Shown: positions 53,817-61,968 of the stretch, in pieces | How the letters are laid out: the number at the start of each line of letters is the position of its first letter | How positions within the stretch are numbered: position 1 is the stretch's first letter | Origin: Halosimplex salinum | Lineage (GTDB): Archaea > Halobacteriota > Halobacteria > Halobacteriales > Haloarculaceae | NCBI RefSeq assembly: GCF_003730195.1 | Contig: NZ_QWGG01000006.1 | Coordinates: 62,001-126,000 of the forward strand | Length of the DNA: 64,000 bases | Direction: 5' to 3' | Made by a program: the position numbers and the translations under genes | Notes under the pieces: generated by a model | Told to the model about the DNA's origin: nothing | Seen by the model: the letters and a program-made list of their open reading frames with translations, nothing else | The model's database searches: none

Positions 53817-54836
53817 TCACCCCGACGACTCGTCACTGAGGTTGAGTTCGGCGACGAGGCGGTTCGTGATGACCTCTTCGACGATGTCGAGCAACTGCGT
53901 GTCGTCGGTCGTGAAGTCGGCGAAGATACCGAGCGGGATCTCGCCGCCGGCCATGTCCTGGTGGCCGCCCGCGCTCCCGACGTCCTCGAACGCGCTGTCG
54001 AGCGCGTCGCCGATGTTCACTCGCGGGTCCGTCGACCGGCCGCTGAGGTGGATCGACCCGTCGACGATACCGAAGACGATGGCCGTCTCGACGCCCTCCA
54101 GCGTCGACAGGTAGTCGGCGGCCTGGGGCAGGGCGTCGCGCTCGCTCGTCCGACCGACGTTGGAGATGAGTACCGAGGCCCTCGTCAGTCGGTTGCTGAT
54201 CGCGGTCGCGATGGCGTCGACGGTGGCCCCCGTGACCGACGGCGACGAGAGCTGTCGGAGCAGGTCGCTGTCGGCGTGCTCGTGGAGGAACGCGCCCGCC
54301 TCGTACTCCGCGCTGGTCGTCCCGCGGAGGAACTCCAGCGTCTCTCGACGGATCGCGAACAGGAGCGCCGTCGCGAGCGAGTCGTCGGGTTCGATCCCGA
54401 GTTCGCGAACGTACTCCGTGAGGATCGTCGCCGTCGCGCCGATGTCCTCGCGGTGGTCGACGAACCGCGCGTCGATCCCCTCGGCCGGGTGGTGGTCGAT
54501 CACGACGTCGACGGGCGTCCCCTCCGGGACCCGGTTGTTCGCCCCCGGGACGGAGTGGTCGACGAACGCGAGCAGCGAGCCGGCGGACCGGTCCCGGACG
54601 CTCGCGGTTTCGAACTCCTGCAGGTCGACGTCGAGGAGGTTGACGAACGCTCTGTTCTGCTGGTGGGAGATGTCGCCGCTGTAGAGGATGTGTCGCTCGT
54701 CGATGCCGGCCGCGGCCGCGATCCGTCCCAGCGCGAGTGCGCTCGCGAGACAGTCCGGGTCCGGGTTGTTGTGACAGACGATGTTGAGCTCGCTGGCCTC
54801 ACCCAGGAGGTCGCGGAGTTGCGCTGCCTTGCTCAT
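53817..54836 (-). CDS. DHH/DHHA1-family phosphoesterase (NrnA-like)
   Basis: This 339-aa cytoplasmic enzyme has the DHH motifs CHNNPDPDCLASALALG, FVDHSVPG and VIDHHPAEG, and the DHHA1 nucleic-acid-binding end SAGGHQDMAGGEIPLG. Family members cut short oligonucleotides, pAp or cyclic dinucleotides. Without biochemical data, nanoRNase is the working guess. TATA CCCATAACTG (54858-54867) fits a leaderless start. Confidence 0.87.
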   Translation of the reverse strand: MSKAAQLRDLLGEASELNIVCHNNPDPDCLASALALGRIAAAAGIDERHILYSGDISHQQNRAFVNLLDVDLQEFETASVRDRSAGSLLAFVDHSVPGANNRVPEGTPVDVVIDHHPAEGIDARFVDHREDIGATATILTEYVRELGIEPDDSLATALLFAIRRETLEFLRGTTSAEYEAGAFLHEHADSDLLRQLSSPSVTGATVDAIATAISNRLTRASVLISNVGRTSERDALPQAADYLSTLEGVETAIVFGIVDGSIHLSGRSTDPRVNIGDALDSAFEDVGSAGGHQDMAGGEIPLGIFADFTTDDTQLLDIVEEVITNRLVAELNLSDESSG

Positions 54837-54971
54837 TACCTGCTCTTCGAACCCCAGACAGTTATGGGTGGGTACGCGCTCGCCGGCGCCCCGCCGTCGT
54901 CGGGTCCGTCTCGGTCGTTGTGTCCGCCTCCGTCGCCGGGTCCGCCGTCGCCGTTCGGACCGGCCGACGGG

Positions 54972-56054
54972 CTACAGATACTGAGAGACGAACTCGCGGT
55001 GTTCGGCGGCGCGTTCGTCCCGTTCCGCGGGGGTCGCGTCCTCGAACCACAGCGGGAGACACGCCATCGCGTCCAGGCGGTCGACCAGCCGATAGAGAGT
55101 CATCCGTTCGCGGGTGGACTCGTCGAACGACCAGTCCGCGCGGCCCTCGGCGTATGCCGTCCGAAAGGTCTCGCGCAACGCCGCCGTCCGCGCGTCGTCG
55201 TCGCGGACGGGTTTGAGCAGGTGGAACTCCACCTTCGCGAGGTTGTACGCGGGGTCGGACGCCGCGAGGTTCGCCCAGTCGAGGACGGCCCGTGTCTCGC
55301 CGGTCTCGGGGTCGACGAGCAGGTTCCCGTAGCGGTAGTCCCAGTGGTTGTACGTCGGCGGGTCGGGCTCCGGGAGCGACGGGATCGCATCGCGAAGATA
55401 CTCGCGCACGTCGGGCACGAGGTCCGCGAACCGCTCGGGGTCGTCGGCCAGGTCGGGGAAGTACCCGCCGGCCGCGAGGTCGTCGAGCGTCCTCTCGTAG
55501 TCCTCGAGCAACCGCTCGCGGAAGTCGTCGGCTCGCGGGTGGTCGTCCGTGTCGAGCACCGTCAGTTCGCCGTCCTGAACGCCGATACTCCCCACCGAGG
55601 GGAGCGGCCCCAGTTCGTGTAACTCGGCGAGGTTCCGACCGGCGTCGCGGACGACCCGTTCGCGCGCCGCGGGGGTGAGGCGGCCGGGGTCGTCCTCCAG
55701 GTTCGCCCCGTCCACGTGTTCCGCGAGATAGAACGGGGCCGGGTACCCGTCGTGTTCGTCGACGTAGCCGACCACCTGCGGGACCGGTATCGACGTCTCG
55801 CGCCCGGCGAGTTCGAGCAGTCGCGGTTCGGACCGCGCGATCTCCGGGTCGACCAGGCCCGCCGTCGTCGCCTTGAGGACGAGCGAGCGCACGCTATCTC
55901 CGGCGCGAACGTCCAGTGTCGCCACGAAGTCCGTCCCGTGCGGGCTCCGCTCTATCGACTCGACGGTCCACTCGGGTTCGATCGCGGCGACCATCCCGCG
56001 GACCGCCTCGTCGGTGACCCGATCGCCGCGCGACGACGGGAAATCGTCGGTCAT
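54972..56054 (-). CDS. Aminoglycoside-phosphotransferase-like kinase
   Basis: This 360-aa APH-fold protein has the catalytic loop YNHWDYRYGNLL, where Asp and Asn match the HxDxxxxN motif, and LDWANLAASDP as the metal-binding Asp segment. The N-lobe includes LVLKATTAG with the ATP-contacting Lys. It likely phosphorylates a small metabolite (choline-, fructosamine- or macrolide-kinase type); resistance is not implied. The ATG at 56054 is chosen because upstream residues are Arg/Ser-rich and non-coding in appearance. Confidence 0.82.
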   Translation of the reverse strand: MTDDFPSSRGDRVTDEAVRGMVAAIEPEWTVESIERSPHGTDFVATLDVRAGDSVRSLVLKATTAGLVDPEIARSEPRLLELAGRETSIPVPQVVGYVDEHDGYPAPFYLAEHVDGANLEDDPGRLTPAARERVVRDAGRNLAELHELGPLPSVGSIGVQDGELTVLDTDDHPRADDFRERLLEDYERTLDDLAAGGYFPDLADDPERFADLVPDVREYLRDAIPSLPEPDPPTYNHWDYRYGNLLVDPETGETRAVLDWANLAASDPAYNLAKVEFHLLKPVRDDDARTAALRETFRTAYAEGRADWSFDESTRERMTLYRLVDRLDAMACLPLWFEDATPAERDERAAEHREFVSQYL

Positions 56055-56121
56055 ACCCGTACTCGCCGAGGGATCGGTAGAATCCTTGCGGTCGAACGGT
56101 GGGTGTGAACGCGACCCACCG

Positions 56122-56715
56122 CTACTTCCGAATGTGCGGTTCGAACAGGTCCGCGTAGCTGGTTTCTCGCTCCAGTGCCTCTTTCGCCTGGTCACGCAAC
56201 AGGTCGAGGCCGATGTCCCACGAGCGGGTCTCCTCGGGGTTCGGCATGTCCCGGAGCACGTTGTCGGAGGCCTCGAACTCTTCGGGAGTCCAGAACCGCG
56301 CGTCCGTCGCGTCGTCGCCGGCCTCCAGCGGTCCCGTCGTCTCGCTCCGGTCGACCGCGTAGCAGACGTGCATCCTGAACATGTCCTCGTCGACCTCCTT
56401 CCCCACGTCGTAGAGGTACACCAGATCCGCCGGATCGACGGTGAGATTCGTCTCTTCCTCGAGTTCTCTCGCGACGCCCTCGCGCGGCGACTCCGGGATC
56501 TCGGGAACTCCTTCCGGTATCTTCCACGTGCCGGGGCCGCGGAAGTCCTCTACGAGCAGGATTCTTTCGTCGTCGACGACGACCGCGCCACCGCCGAGCA
56601 CGGCGTTGTGAAACACCCAGTCGTCGCAGTCGTCACACCGGTACACCGTCGGCCCCTCGACCAGCTCGAGCTCGCCACCGCAGTACGGACAGTACTCGGG
56701 CGGGTAGTTGACCAT
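56122..56715 (-). CDS. Nudix hydrolase with N-terminal zinc ribbon
   Basis: This ~197-aa enzyme (start 56715; ATG 56730 is equally possible) begins with a zinc ribbon CPYCGGELE ... RCDDCDDW, then the Nudix domain whose box reads GVPEIPESPREGVARELEEE, matching GX5EX7REUXEE with a final TN in place of the usual XG. Zinc-ribbon Nudix proteins act on NADH or nucleoside diphosphate derivatives (NudC-like). The N-terminal start is uncertain. Confidence 0.82.
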   Translation of the reverse strand: MVNYPPEYCPYCGGELELVEGPTVYRCDDCDDWVFHNAVLGGGAVVVDDERILLVEDFRGPGTWKIPEGVPEIPESPREGVARELEEETNLTVDPADLVYLYDVGKEVDEDMFRMHVCYAVDRSETTGPLEAGDDATDARFWTPEEFEASDNVLRDMPNPEETRSWDIGLDLLRDQAKEALERETSYADLFEPHIRK

Positions 56716-56797
56716 GTGATGTCGATACATGCCACTGTCGCGTAAGTCTGCTGTCGGATCGATCGTGACAGACAACGTCGAGTCGCTGTGGAGTCTC

Positions 56798-57583
56798 TCA
56801 CACCGGCAGAGCCGACTCGTCGATCCCGTCGCGGCGGCCGTCTAACACGGCGAAGCGCTCCCCTCGACGGCGTTCCAGCCACCGGAGCAGTCGCTCGGCC
56901 CAGACGAGTTTCCGGGCTTTCATCCGGTCCACGTCGGGGTCGTCGAAGTCCCAGCCGGCGAAGACCAGCTCGCTCGCGCCGCAGTGGTCGGCGAGGAACG
57001 CCGCGCGGTCGCCGTCGGTGAACCCGCCGGTGTTGAACACGGCATCGACCGGCGCGGCCTGCGTCGTCGGCAGTACCCACTCGACGCGCAGTCGCGGAAC
57101 CCGCTCGCGCAACGCCGGCTGGTTGTCCCCGTGGGCGTGGACGGCCACGGGCGTCCCGGCTTCGGTCAACTCGCGGGCCACGTCGCTCTCCTCGTCCAGA
57201 TCCGTCACCATGCAGTCCACGGACAGCCCGGCGTCGCGGAGCCGCGTCGCCGCGTCCGACGCCGCCACGACGCCGTCGGCGCGCTCCACTCGATCGAGTT
57301 CGGCGTCGAGCGACGGCCCGGCACCGGCGACCGCGACCGTCTCGCCGTCGAAGTCGACGTCGGCCGGCGCGAGCGTCCGCGGGCCCCTGTCCTCACCCGC
57401 TGGGTCGCTCTCGTCCGGAGCGTCTGACGCACGCGCGCCGTCGGTCGCGCCGCTGTCACCCGCGATATCACTGTCGCTCACGAGGCCGGCGAGCAGGTCG
57501 CGGGCCCGTTCGTCGGCGGCGCGGTCGAATCCCATATCGGCCAGTATCGCCGCGTAGACGGGCTCCCAGTCGTGAAATTCCAT
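56798..57583 (-). CDS. mptE: 6-hydroxymethyl-7,8-dihydropterin pyrophosphokinase (MptE-like)
   Basis: This 261-aa DUF115-type enzyme makes the pterin diphosphate used by dihydropteroate synthase for tetrahydrofolate, replacing FolK in archaea. Motifs: VAVAGAGPSLDAEL, CMVTDLDEES, VAVHAHGDNQPAL, FNTGGFTDGDRAAF, FAGWDFDDP. An acidic insert (about 38-68) is inside the N-terminal part. The ATG at 57583 fits a TATA box 29 bp away. Its substrate partner folP is the next gene upstream on the same strand. Confidence 0.9.
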   Translation of the reverse strand: MEFHDWEPVYAAILADMGFDRAADERARDLLAGLVSDSDIAGDSGATDGARASDAPDESDPAGEDRGPRTLAPADVDFDGETVAVAGAGPSLDAELDRVERADGVVAASDAATRLRDAGLSVDCMVTDLDEESDVARELTEAGTPVAVHAHGDNQPALRERVPRLRVEWVLPTTQAAPVDAVFNTGGFTDGDRAAFLADHCGASELVFAGWDFDDPDVDRMKARKLVWAERLLRWLERRRGERFAVLDGRRDGIDESALPV

Positions 57584-57606
57584 AGCTATCGCTACGACGA
57601 TAGCCT

Positions 57607-57619
57607 CACAATAAACCGG
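57607..57619 (-). promoter_or_regulatory. Proximal TATA box of mptE
   Basis: CCGGTTTATTGTG on the minus strand is centred 29 bp before the mptE ATG, implying a leaderless mRNA. Confidence 0.55.
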
Positions 57620-57698
57620 ATTAGCCGAAATGGCACGTACAAGGTACCCCTACCCAGGTGCCCTTTCGGCCTTCACCCCCTCGTTTTGGCGCATCCGG
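57616..57698 (-). ncRNA. Strong hairpin between folP and mptE (small RNA, leader or terminator candidate)
   Basis: Arms GCCGAAATGGCAC (57624-57636) and GTGCCCTTTCGGC (57658-57670) pair at 12 of 13 positions around a 21-nt loop containing GTAC/GTAC. An outer CCGGAT / ATCCGG pair (57616-57621, 57693-57698) encloses it. On the minus strand a TATA-like CTTATACC (57704-57697) lies about 30 bp before the hairpin, so a short transcript could begin right at it. No coding character. The function is open: terminator of folP, leader of mptE, or independent RNA. Confidence 0.4.
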
Positions 57699-57709
57699 TA
57701 TAAGTTTTC

Positions 57710-58909
57710 TCACCTATCAGCGGACCCACCGCCCGGCAGCGTCCCCGCGAGCGGACGTGGAACGTCGGTTCTGTCCGCCAGCGCCGCCAGCGAACTGGCG
57801 GATCCGCATAAAAACCCCCGTCCGCCGTCCGGGCCGGCGACGAACCGGCAGCCCGCCGCGTTCGCGGCCGTTCGGAGGCGTTCCCGGGCCGTCTCGTCGA
57901 GTCCCTCGACCGCGTAGACGCGACTCACAGCGGCGCCGGGGTCGGCATCCGTCACGCCCGCGCGTTCGAAGTGGCGGGCCGCCTCGTCCGGCGTGGTCAC
58001 GTCGAGTTCCTCGACGGTGAGTCCGTCACCGTCGCCGCTCCGACCGCGTTCGCGCGTGAACGCCTCGCCAACGAGCGCGGCGTCGACCGTCTCGGCCACG
58101 TCGTGCGTCCGGATCACGTGTGCGCCGCGCTCGACGGCCATCGACGTGGCCGCCAGACTCACCGGCAGCGCCCCCTCCGTCGACCGGTCGGCGATCGTTC
58201 GCAGGAAGTTCTTCCGGTTGATCGAGACGAGCATCGGCCGGTCGAGACCGCGGAACTCCCGCAGGCGACGGAACGTCTCGCGGTCGTCCTCGATGGTCTG
58301 GTCCTCCGCCCAGCCGCCGAAGGCGGGGTCGACGATGGTCTTGTCCGTCAGGCCGTTCTGCTTCAGCGCCTCGTACACCTGGTCGACGTAGTCGGCGCTC
58401 TCGGCCCACTCAGCCGAGCGACGTTCGGCCCACGGCGTCGCCCGCACGGCGCCGGGTTTCGTCAGATCCGGCGGGCTCGCCATCTTCGCGACGGCGACGT
58501 CGTAGTCGCGACACACCTCGGGCATCTCCGGGTCGGCGAAGCCGGCGATGTCGTTGACCATGTCGAATCCGCGGTCGAGCGCCGCCTCGGCGACCTCGGC
58601 GTAGCGCGTCTCGATGCTCCACACCGCGTCGCCGGAGGTGGAGTGGAGCGTCTCGACGGCCGTGTCCAGCCGTTCGAGTTCCTCCTCGGCCGAGAGTACG
58701 TCGAAGCGTTTGTTCGCGGACTCCAGGCCGACGTCGACGATGTCGGCCCCTTCGTCGATCAACTCGTCGTCGACGTACGCCGCGGCGTCGCCGGGGTCGT
58801 CGAAGACGCTCGGGTCGTAGGGCGACTCCTTGCTGACGTTGAGGACGCCCATGATGCGCGGCGGGTGGTCGTCCCCGATCCCCAGCCCCGCGGCGTCGAC
58901 GTTCTGCAT
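57710..58909 (-). CDS. folP: Dihydropteroate synthase with C-terminal extension
   Basis: DHPS joins pterin diphosphate with p-aminobenzoate for folate. The 399-aa protein keeps MGVLNVSKESPYDP (family MGILNVTPDSF), IVDVGLESANKRF, VNDIAGFADPEM, SINRKNFLRTI and IRTHDVAETVDAALVG. The last ~110 residues (about 290-399) form a domain beyond the DHPS barrel (family about 280 aa), of unknown type, with an acidic link. ATG at 58909. Confidence 0.88.
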   Translation of the reverse strand: MQNVDAAGLGIGDDHPPRIMGVLNVSKESPYDPSVFDDPGDAAAYVDDELIDEGADIVDVGLESANKRFDVLSAEEELERLDTAVETLHSTSGDAVWSIETRYAEVAEAALDRGFDMVNDIAGFADPEMPEVCRDYDVAVAKMASPPDLTKPGAVRATPWAERRSAEWAESADYVDQVYEALKQNGLTDKTIVDPAFGGWAEDQTIEDDRETFRRLREFRGLDRPMLVSINRKNFLRTIADRSTEGALPVSLAATSMAVERGAHVIRTHDVAETVDAALVGEAFTRERGRSGDGDGLTVEELDVTTPDEAARHFERAGVTDADPGAAVSRVYAVEGLDETARERLRTAANAAGCRFVAGPDGGRGFLCGSASSLAALADRTDVPRPLAGTLPGGGSADR

Positions 58910-58988
58910 GCGCGAGGCTGAGGACTACGGGTGCAAAAACGGTCCGATGCGCTCGCGGGCGCGCCGCGACGCCGACCGACGCCGCCCG

Positions 58989-59297
58989 CTACTTTCCGTC
59001 GAGGAAGCTGTTCGCCGCCCCCTTGTCGCGCTCGTAGCGCGACTCGGGGAGCTTCGACGAGCAGTTCCGACAGACGGTGTAGTCGGGGTCGTTGTTGGTC
59101 CCGCACTCCAGACAGTACCCCGGATACTTCGACGGGTCGGTGTTCACCAGGCTCGAGTAGTGCGAGGGCAACACCTCGTTCTTCCGCGGCGAGTACGACA
59201 CCGCCCGCCGGAAGCACAGCGTCACTCCGAGCGCGACCGCCCCCAGCACGGCCGACGCGGCGAACACCATCACCAGAAACGCCACGACGTTGACCAT
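58989..59297 (-). CDS. Zinc-ribbon single-pass membrane protein
   Basis: This ~102-aa protein starts at the ATG at 59297, 30 bp after TATA ATTTATG; an upstream ATG at 59324 would be inside that TATA. One or two hydrophobic helices (VVAFLVMVFAASAVLGAVAL) are followed by a cytosolic zinc knuckle YCLECGTNN ... VCRNCSSKL. Zinc-ribbon/TM proteins of this size are frequent in haloarchaea; function unknown. Confidence 0.72.
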   Translation of the reverse strand: MVNVVAFLVMVFAASAVLGAVALGVTLCFRRAVSYSPRKNEVLPSHYSSLVNTDPSKYPGYCLECGTNNDPDYTVCRNCSSKLPESRYERDKGAANSFLDGK

Positions 59298-59417
59298 GTG
59301 TGACACGAAGTGACGTGCGGACATAAATCGTCGGTGCGGGGGCGCTCGTGACGGCGCGCCGTCACTGTCGCTGACGGGGGTGTGGTCTGTGAGAGGCGGG
59401 GACGCAGAACGGAGTGT

Positions 59418-59684
59418 CTAGGCGGAGGCCTGCTGGAGGGCGTCTTCGATGTCGTCGGCCTGGGTGACGCCGACGAAGCGTTCGACGACGCCGTCGTCGT
59501 TCTCGACGATGAGCGTCGGGAGCGAGCGGACGTGGTACTCGTTGGCGACGTCCTGTTCCTCGTCGACGTTGATCTTCTCGAACTCGACGTCGTTCCACTC
59601 CGTCTCGAGGTCCTCGAGGATCGGGTCCTGGGTCTTGCAGGGGCCACACCAGTCGGCGTAGAAGTCCTTGAGCGTGACTGTCAT
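59418..59684 (-). CDS. Thioredoxin
   Basis: This 88-aa minimal thioredoxin fold has the active site FYADWCGPCKTQ (C13, C16), a cis-proline segment RSLPTLIVEND and the central EFEKINVDEEQDVA. It is shorter than the 105-110 aa usual because the N-terminal beta1-alpha1 is absent. It serves disulfide reduction. TATA CTTATCCCC lies about 30 bp before the ATG at 59684. Confidence 0.92.
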   Translation of the reverse strand: MTVTLKDFYADWCGPCKTQDPILEDLETEWNDVEFEKINVDEEQDVANEYHVRSLPTLIVENDDGVVERFVGVTQADDIEDALQQASA

Positions 59685-59710
59685 GGATTCAATCGAAGTT
59701 GCGAATGTGT

Positions 59711-59724
59711 GGGGATAAGGGTTT
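59711..59724 (-). promoter_or_regulatory. TATA box of the thioredoxin gene
   Basis: AAACCCTTATCCCC on the minus strand is centred about 30 bp before the ATG at 59684. Confidence 0.5.
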
Positions 59725-59838
59725 CCACTACCGCCGTTCGCGACCTGCTCGAACCCCACTCGACTGTCAGATAGGGGCCGACTACCGCGCCGGGGGCAGG
59801 GCGAAAGGCTTAGGCGGGCGGCGGTGGGAGTGGGCAGT

Positions 59839-59997
59839 ATGAGTAGCAGCGACAGCGGCGGACTGATGTCCAGTGCCGGCCTCGTCCGGTACTTCGACGC
59901 CGAAGACCGCAACGCGATCCGCATCGACCCGAAGACGGTCATCGCCTTCGGCGCCCTGTTCGGCTTCCTCGTCCTCGTCCTCCGCGCGACGGTCTGA
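59839..59997 (+). CDS. Preprotein translocase Sec61-beta (SecG) subunit
   Basis: This 52-aa tail-anchored protein has a polar start with [17 protein letters not shown], then [18 protein letters not shown] as the single helix. It is the beta subunit of the SecYE-beta translocon in archaea. Length and sequence are typical. TATA-like GGCTTAGG lies about 30 bp upstream of the ATG. Confidence 0.92.
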   Translation: MSSSDSGGLMSSAGLVRYFDAEDRNAIRIDPKTVIAFGALFGFLVLVLRATV

Positions 59998-60085
59998 GGG
60001 CGACCCGCCCACGGCGGCCGGCCGCGAACCCGCTCGGCCAGCCGTGACCGCGACGTTTTCAAGCCCCGACTGCGAACCCGCGAGC

Positions 60086-60460
60086 ATGCACTTCGACCAG
60101 CGAACGCAGGCGGCGTTGCGCGAGGCCGGCCTCTCTACCGAGGCGATCCAGGCCGTCTCCGAGACCGTCGTCGAGGCCACTCGCGACGACGCGGACGCGC
60201 TCGAAGCGTTCTTCGCCGACCTTGACACCGTCTACTCGGACATGGACCAGGCCCACTCGGCCTCGGAGTTTCCCGAACACGCCGTCGACTACCTCGACCT
60301 CTACACCCACGCCGACGACCTCCGCGGCTACCTCCGCTTCGACTCCTGGGGGGTCTACGTCACCGGCGGCCGCGTGCTGAACGACGACGTCGTCGAACTG
60401 ACGCTCGGACCGACGGTCCACGACCGCGTCCGGTTCGCCGCCGACCGCGCCGATCTATGA
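60086..60460 (+). CDS. Conserved haloarchaeal hypothetical protein
   Basis: This 124-aa acidic cytoplasmic protein is all-helical at the start (DQRTQAALREAGLSTEAIQA) and ends with a beta-like segment (WGVYVTGGRVLNDDVVELTL). No known motif is seen. Its stop overlaps the ATG of the FAU-1 gene by 4 bases (ATGA), so it probably acts with FAU-1 in RNA metabolism (inference from operon only). ATG at 60086. Confidence 0.75.
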   Translation: MHFDQRTQAALREAGLSTEAIQAVSETVVEATRDDADALEAFFADLDTVYSDMDQAHSASEFPEHAVDYLDLYTHADDLRGYLRFDSWGVYVTGGRVLNDDVVELTLGPTVHDRVRFAADRADL

Positions 60461-61968
60461 GCGACGACGGGGAGGCGCAGGCGGGCGCCGACGCGGACGA
60501 CGCCACCGTCCCGACCGCCCGCGTCCGGGGCATCTACACGACGGCGCTGACGCGACTGTTCGAGGACGAGGGGCTGTCGGTCGTCCAGGCGTCGCCGCCG
60601 ATCCGCGACCGGTTCGACGACGAGTTCGCGGTGGCGCCGGCCGGCGCGACCGTCGCGACGACGGACGACCGACAGGGGGTCTCGATCACCGGCGACGCGT
60701 CGGCGGTCGCGACCGCCGTCACCGAAGCGCGCGCGGTCGGCCGCGACGCGATGGCCTGGCGCGACCCGACGCCGCGCGGCGCGGTGTACGCCGGTGAGGT
60801 GACCGAGACGCTCGGCAGCGGCGCGGTCGTCGAACTCGGCGACGGTGCGGTCGAGGAGGCTGCTGGTCGGAACGAGGCCGCGGCCGAACTCCCGCCCGTC
60901 GCCGGCGGCGCTCGCGAGGGCTTCCTCCCGTACTCGAAGACGGCGGCCCACGTCGAGACGGGCGACCGCCTGCGAGTGCAGGTCGAGGAGACGGCGGCGC
61001 CGTGGGGGTCGGGCCGGCCGGTCCTCGACACGACCGTCCGGGTCCAGAGCGGGCTCGCGACGCTCGTCCGCGGCTCCTCGCCCGGCGGGAACGGACCCGA
61101 ACTGGCCGATATACTCCCGACCGACCCGCCCGAGGGCTGGGGCATCGCCTGGGACCGGGCGGCCGACGACGCCGACCTCGACGCGCTCGGGGACGCGCTG
61201 GAGCGCGTCCGCGACCGGGCGCTCGCACTCGACGACGCGTTCGCCGATGCGCCCGCACCCGACGACGCCGCGCCCCACTGCTACTGGGCGGGCGAGACGA
61301 CGGCGTGGCTCTGGTTCGGCCGCGAGTCGCGGTTCGGGCTCGACGAGCGCCGGCGAGCGGTCACGGCGACGATGGGCGGCCACCACCGCGTGAAGGCCGC
61401 CACGGAGAGCGCCAGCGCCGCGGTCGACTTCGTCGAGGCCGTCTGTCCCGACGCGGGCGGCGGCGAGACGGACTTCCCCTTCGACGCCGTCACCCGCCAG
61501 TTCGGTCCGATGGAGGGCGACAGCGTCCGCATCGACCACGGCAAGCCCGACGGCCGGATGTTCTCGCTGGGCAGGGGCGAGGTGACCCGTCGCGATCCGG
61601 ACGGAACCGTCGTCGTCGAGCGGGAGATGTCCGGCCGGGGCACCTACGACGCGCTCGGCGTCGACCAGCAGGCCGGCGACGTGGCCGTGACGAAACTCAC
61701 CGAGGGGAAGTGGTGGTACCCGACGGTCTACCGCGGTGACGACGGCGAGAAGCGCGGCACGTACGTCAACGTCTGCACGCCGGTCGAGGTGTTCCCCTCG
61801 GCGGTCCGCTACGTGGACCTGCACGTCGACGTGGTCAAGCACGCGGACGGCCGGGTCGAGCGAGTCGACGACGACGAACTCGACGCCGCCGTCGACGCCG
61901 GCCACGTGCCCGATGAACTGGCCGAGAAAGCCCGGAGCGTCGCCGGCGCCGTCGAGAACGCGCTCTAG
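60457..61968 (+). CDS. Probable ribonuclease FAU-1 (S1/DUF402 protein)
   Basis: This 503-aa protein has an S1-like RNA-binding part (about 85-200: RGAVYAGEVTETLGSGAVVE, EGFLPYSKTAAHVETGDRL) and a C-terminal DUF402 domain containing SGRGTYDALGVDQQAGDVAV, KWWYPTVYRGDDGEKRGTYV and CTPVEVFPSAVRYVDLHVDV. This is the archaeal FAU-1 layout; the family binds AU-rich RNA and processes rRNA in thermophiles. It is coupled to the preceding small gene. Confidence 0.85.
   Translation: MSDDGEAQAGADADDATVPTARVRGIYTTALTRLFEDEGLSVVQASPPIRDRFDDEFAVAPAGATVATTDDRQGVSITGDASAVATAVTEARAVGRDAMAWRDPTPRGAVYAGEVTETLGSGAVVELGDGAVEEAAGRNEAAAELPPVAGGAREGFLPYSKTAAHVETGDRLRVQVEETAAPWGSGRPVLDTTVRVQSGLATLVRGSSPGGNGPELADILPTDPPEGWGIAWDRAADDADLDALGDALERVRDRALALDDAFADAPAPDDAAPHCYWAGETTAWLWFGRESRFGLDERRRAVTATMGGHHRVKAATESASAAVDFVEAVCPDAGGGETDFPFDAVTRQFGPMEGDSVRIDHGKPDGRMFSLGRGEVTRRDPDGTVVVEREMSGRGTYDALGVDQQAGDVAVTKLTEGKWWYPTVYRGDDGEKRGTYVNVCTPVEVFPSAVRYVDLHVDVVKHADGRVERVDDDELDAAVDAGHVPDELAEKARSVAGAVENAL

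Noticed and set aside
57630-57917. Plus-strand ORF of 95 codons starting in the folP-mptE gap
   Set aside because: It has a shadow-like Arg/Pro/Ser composition, is mostly antisense to folP, and has no motif. The hairpin explanation fits the gap better.
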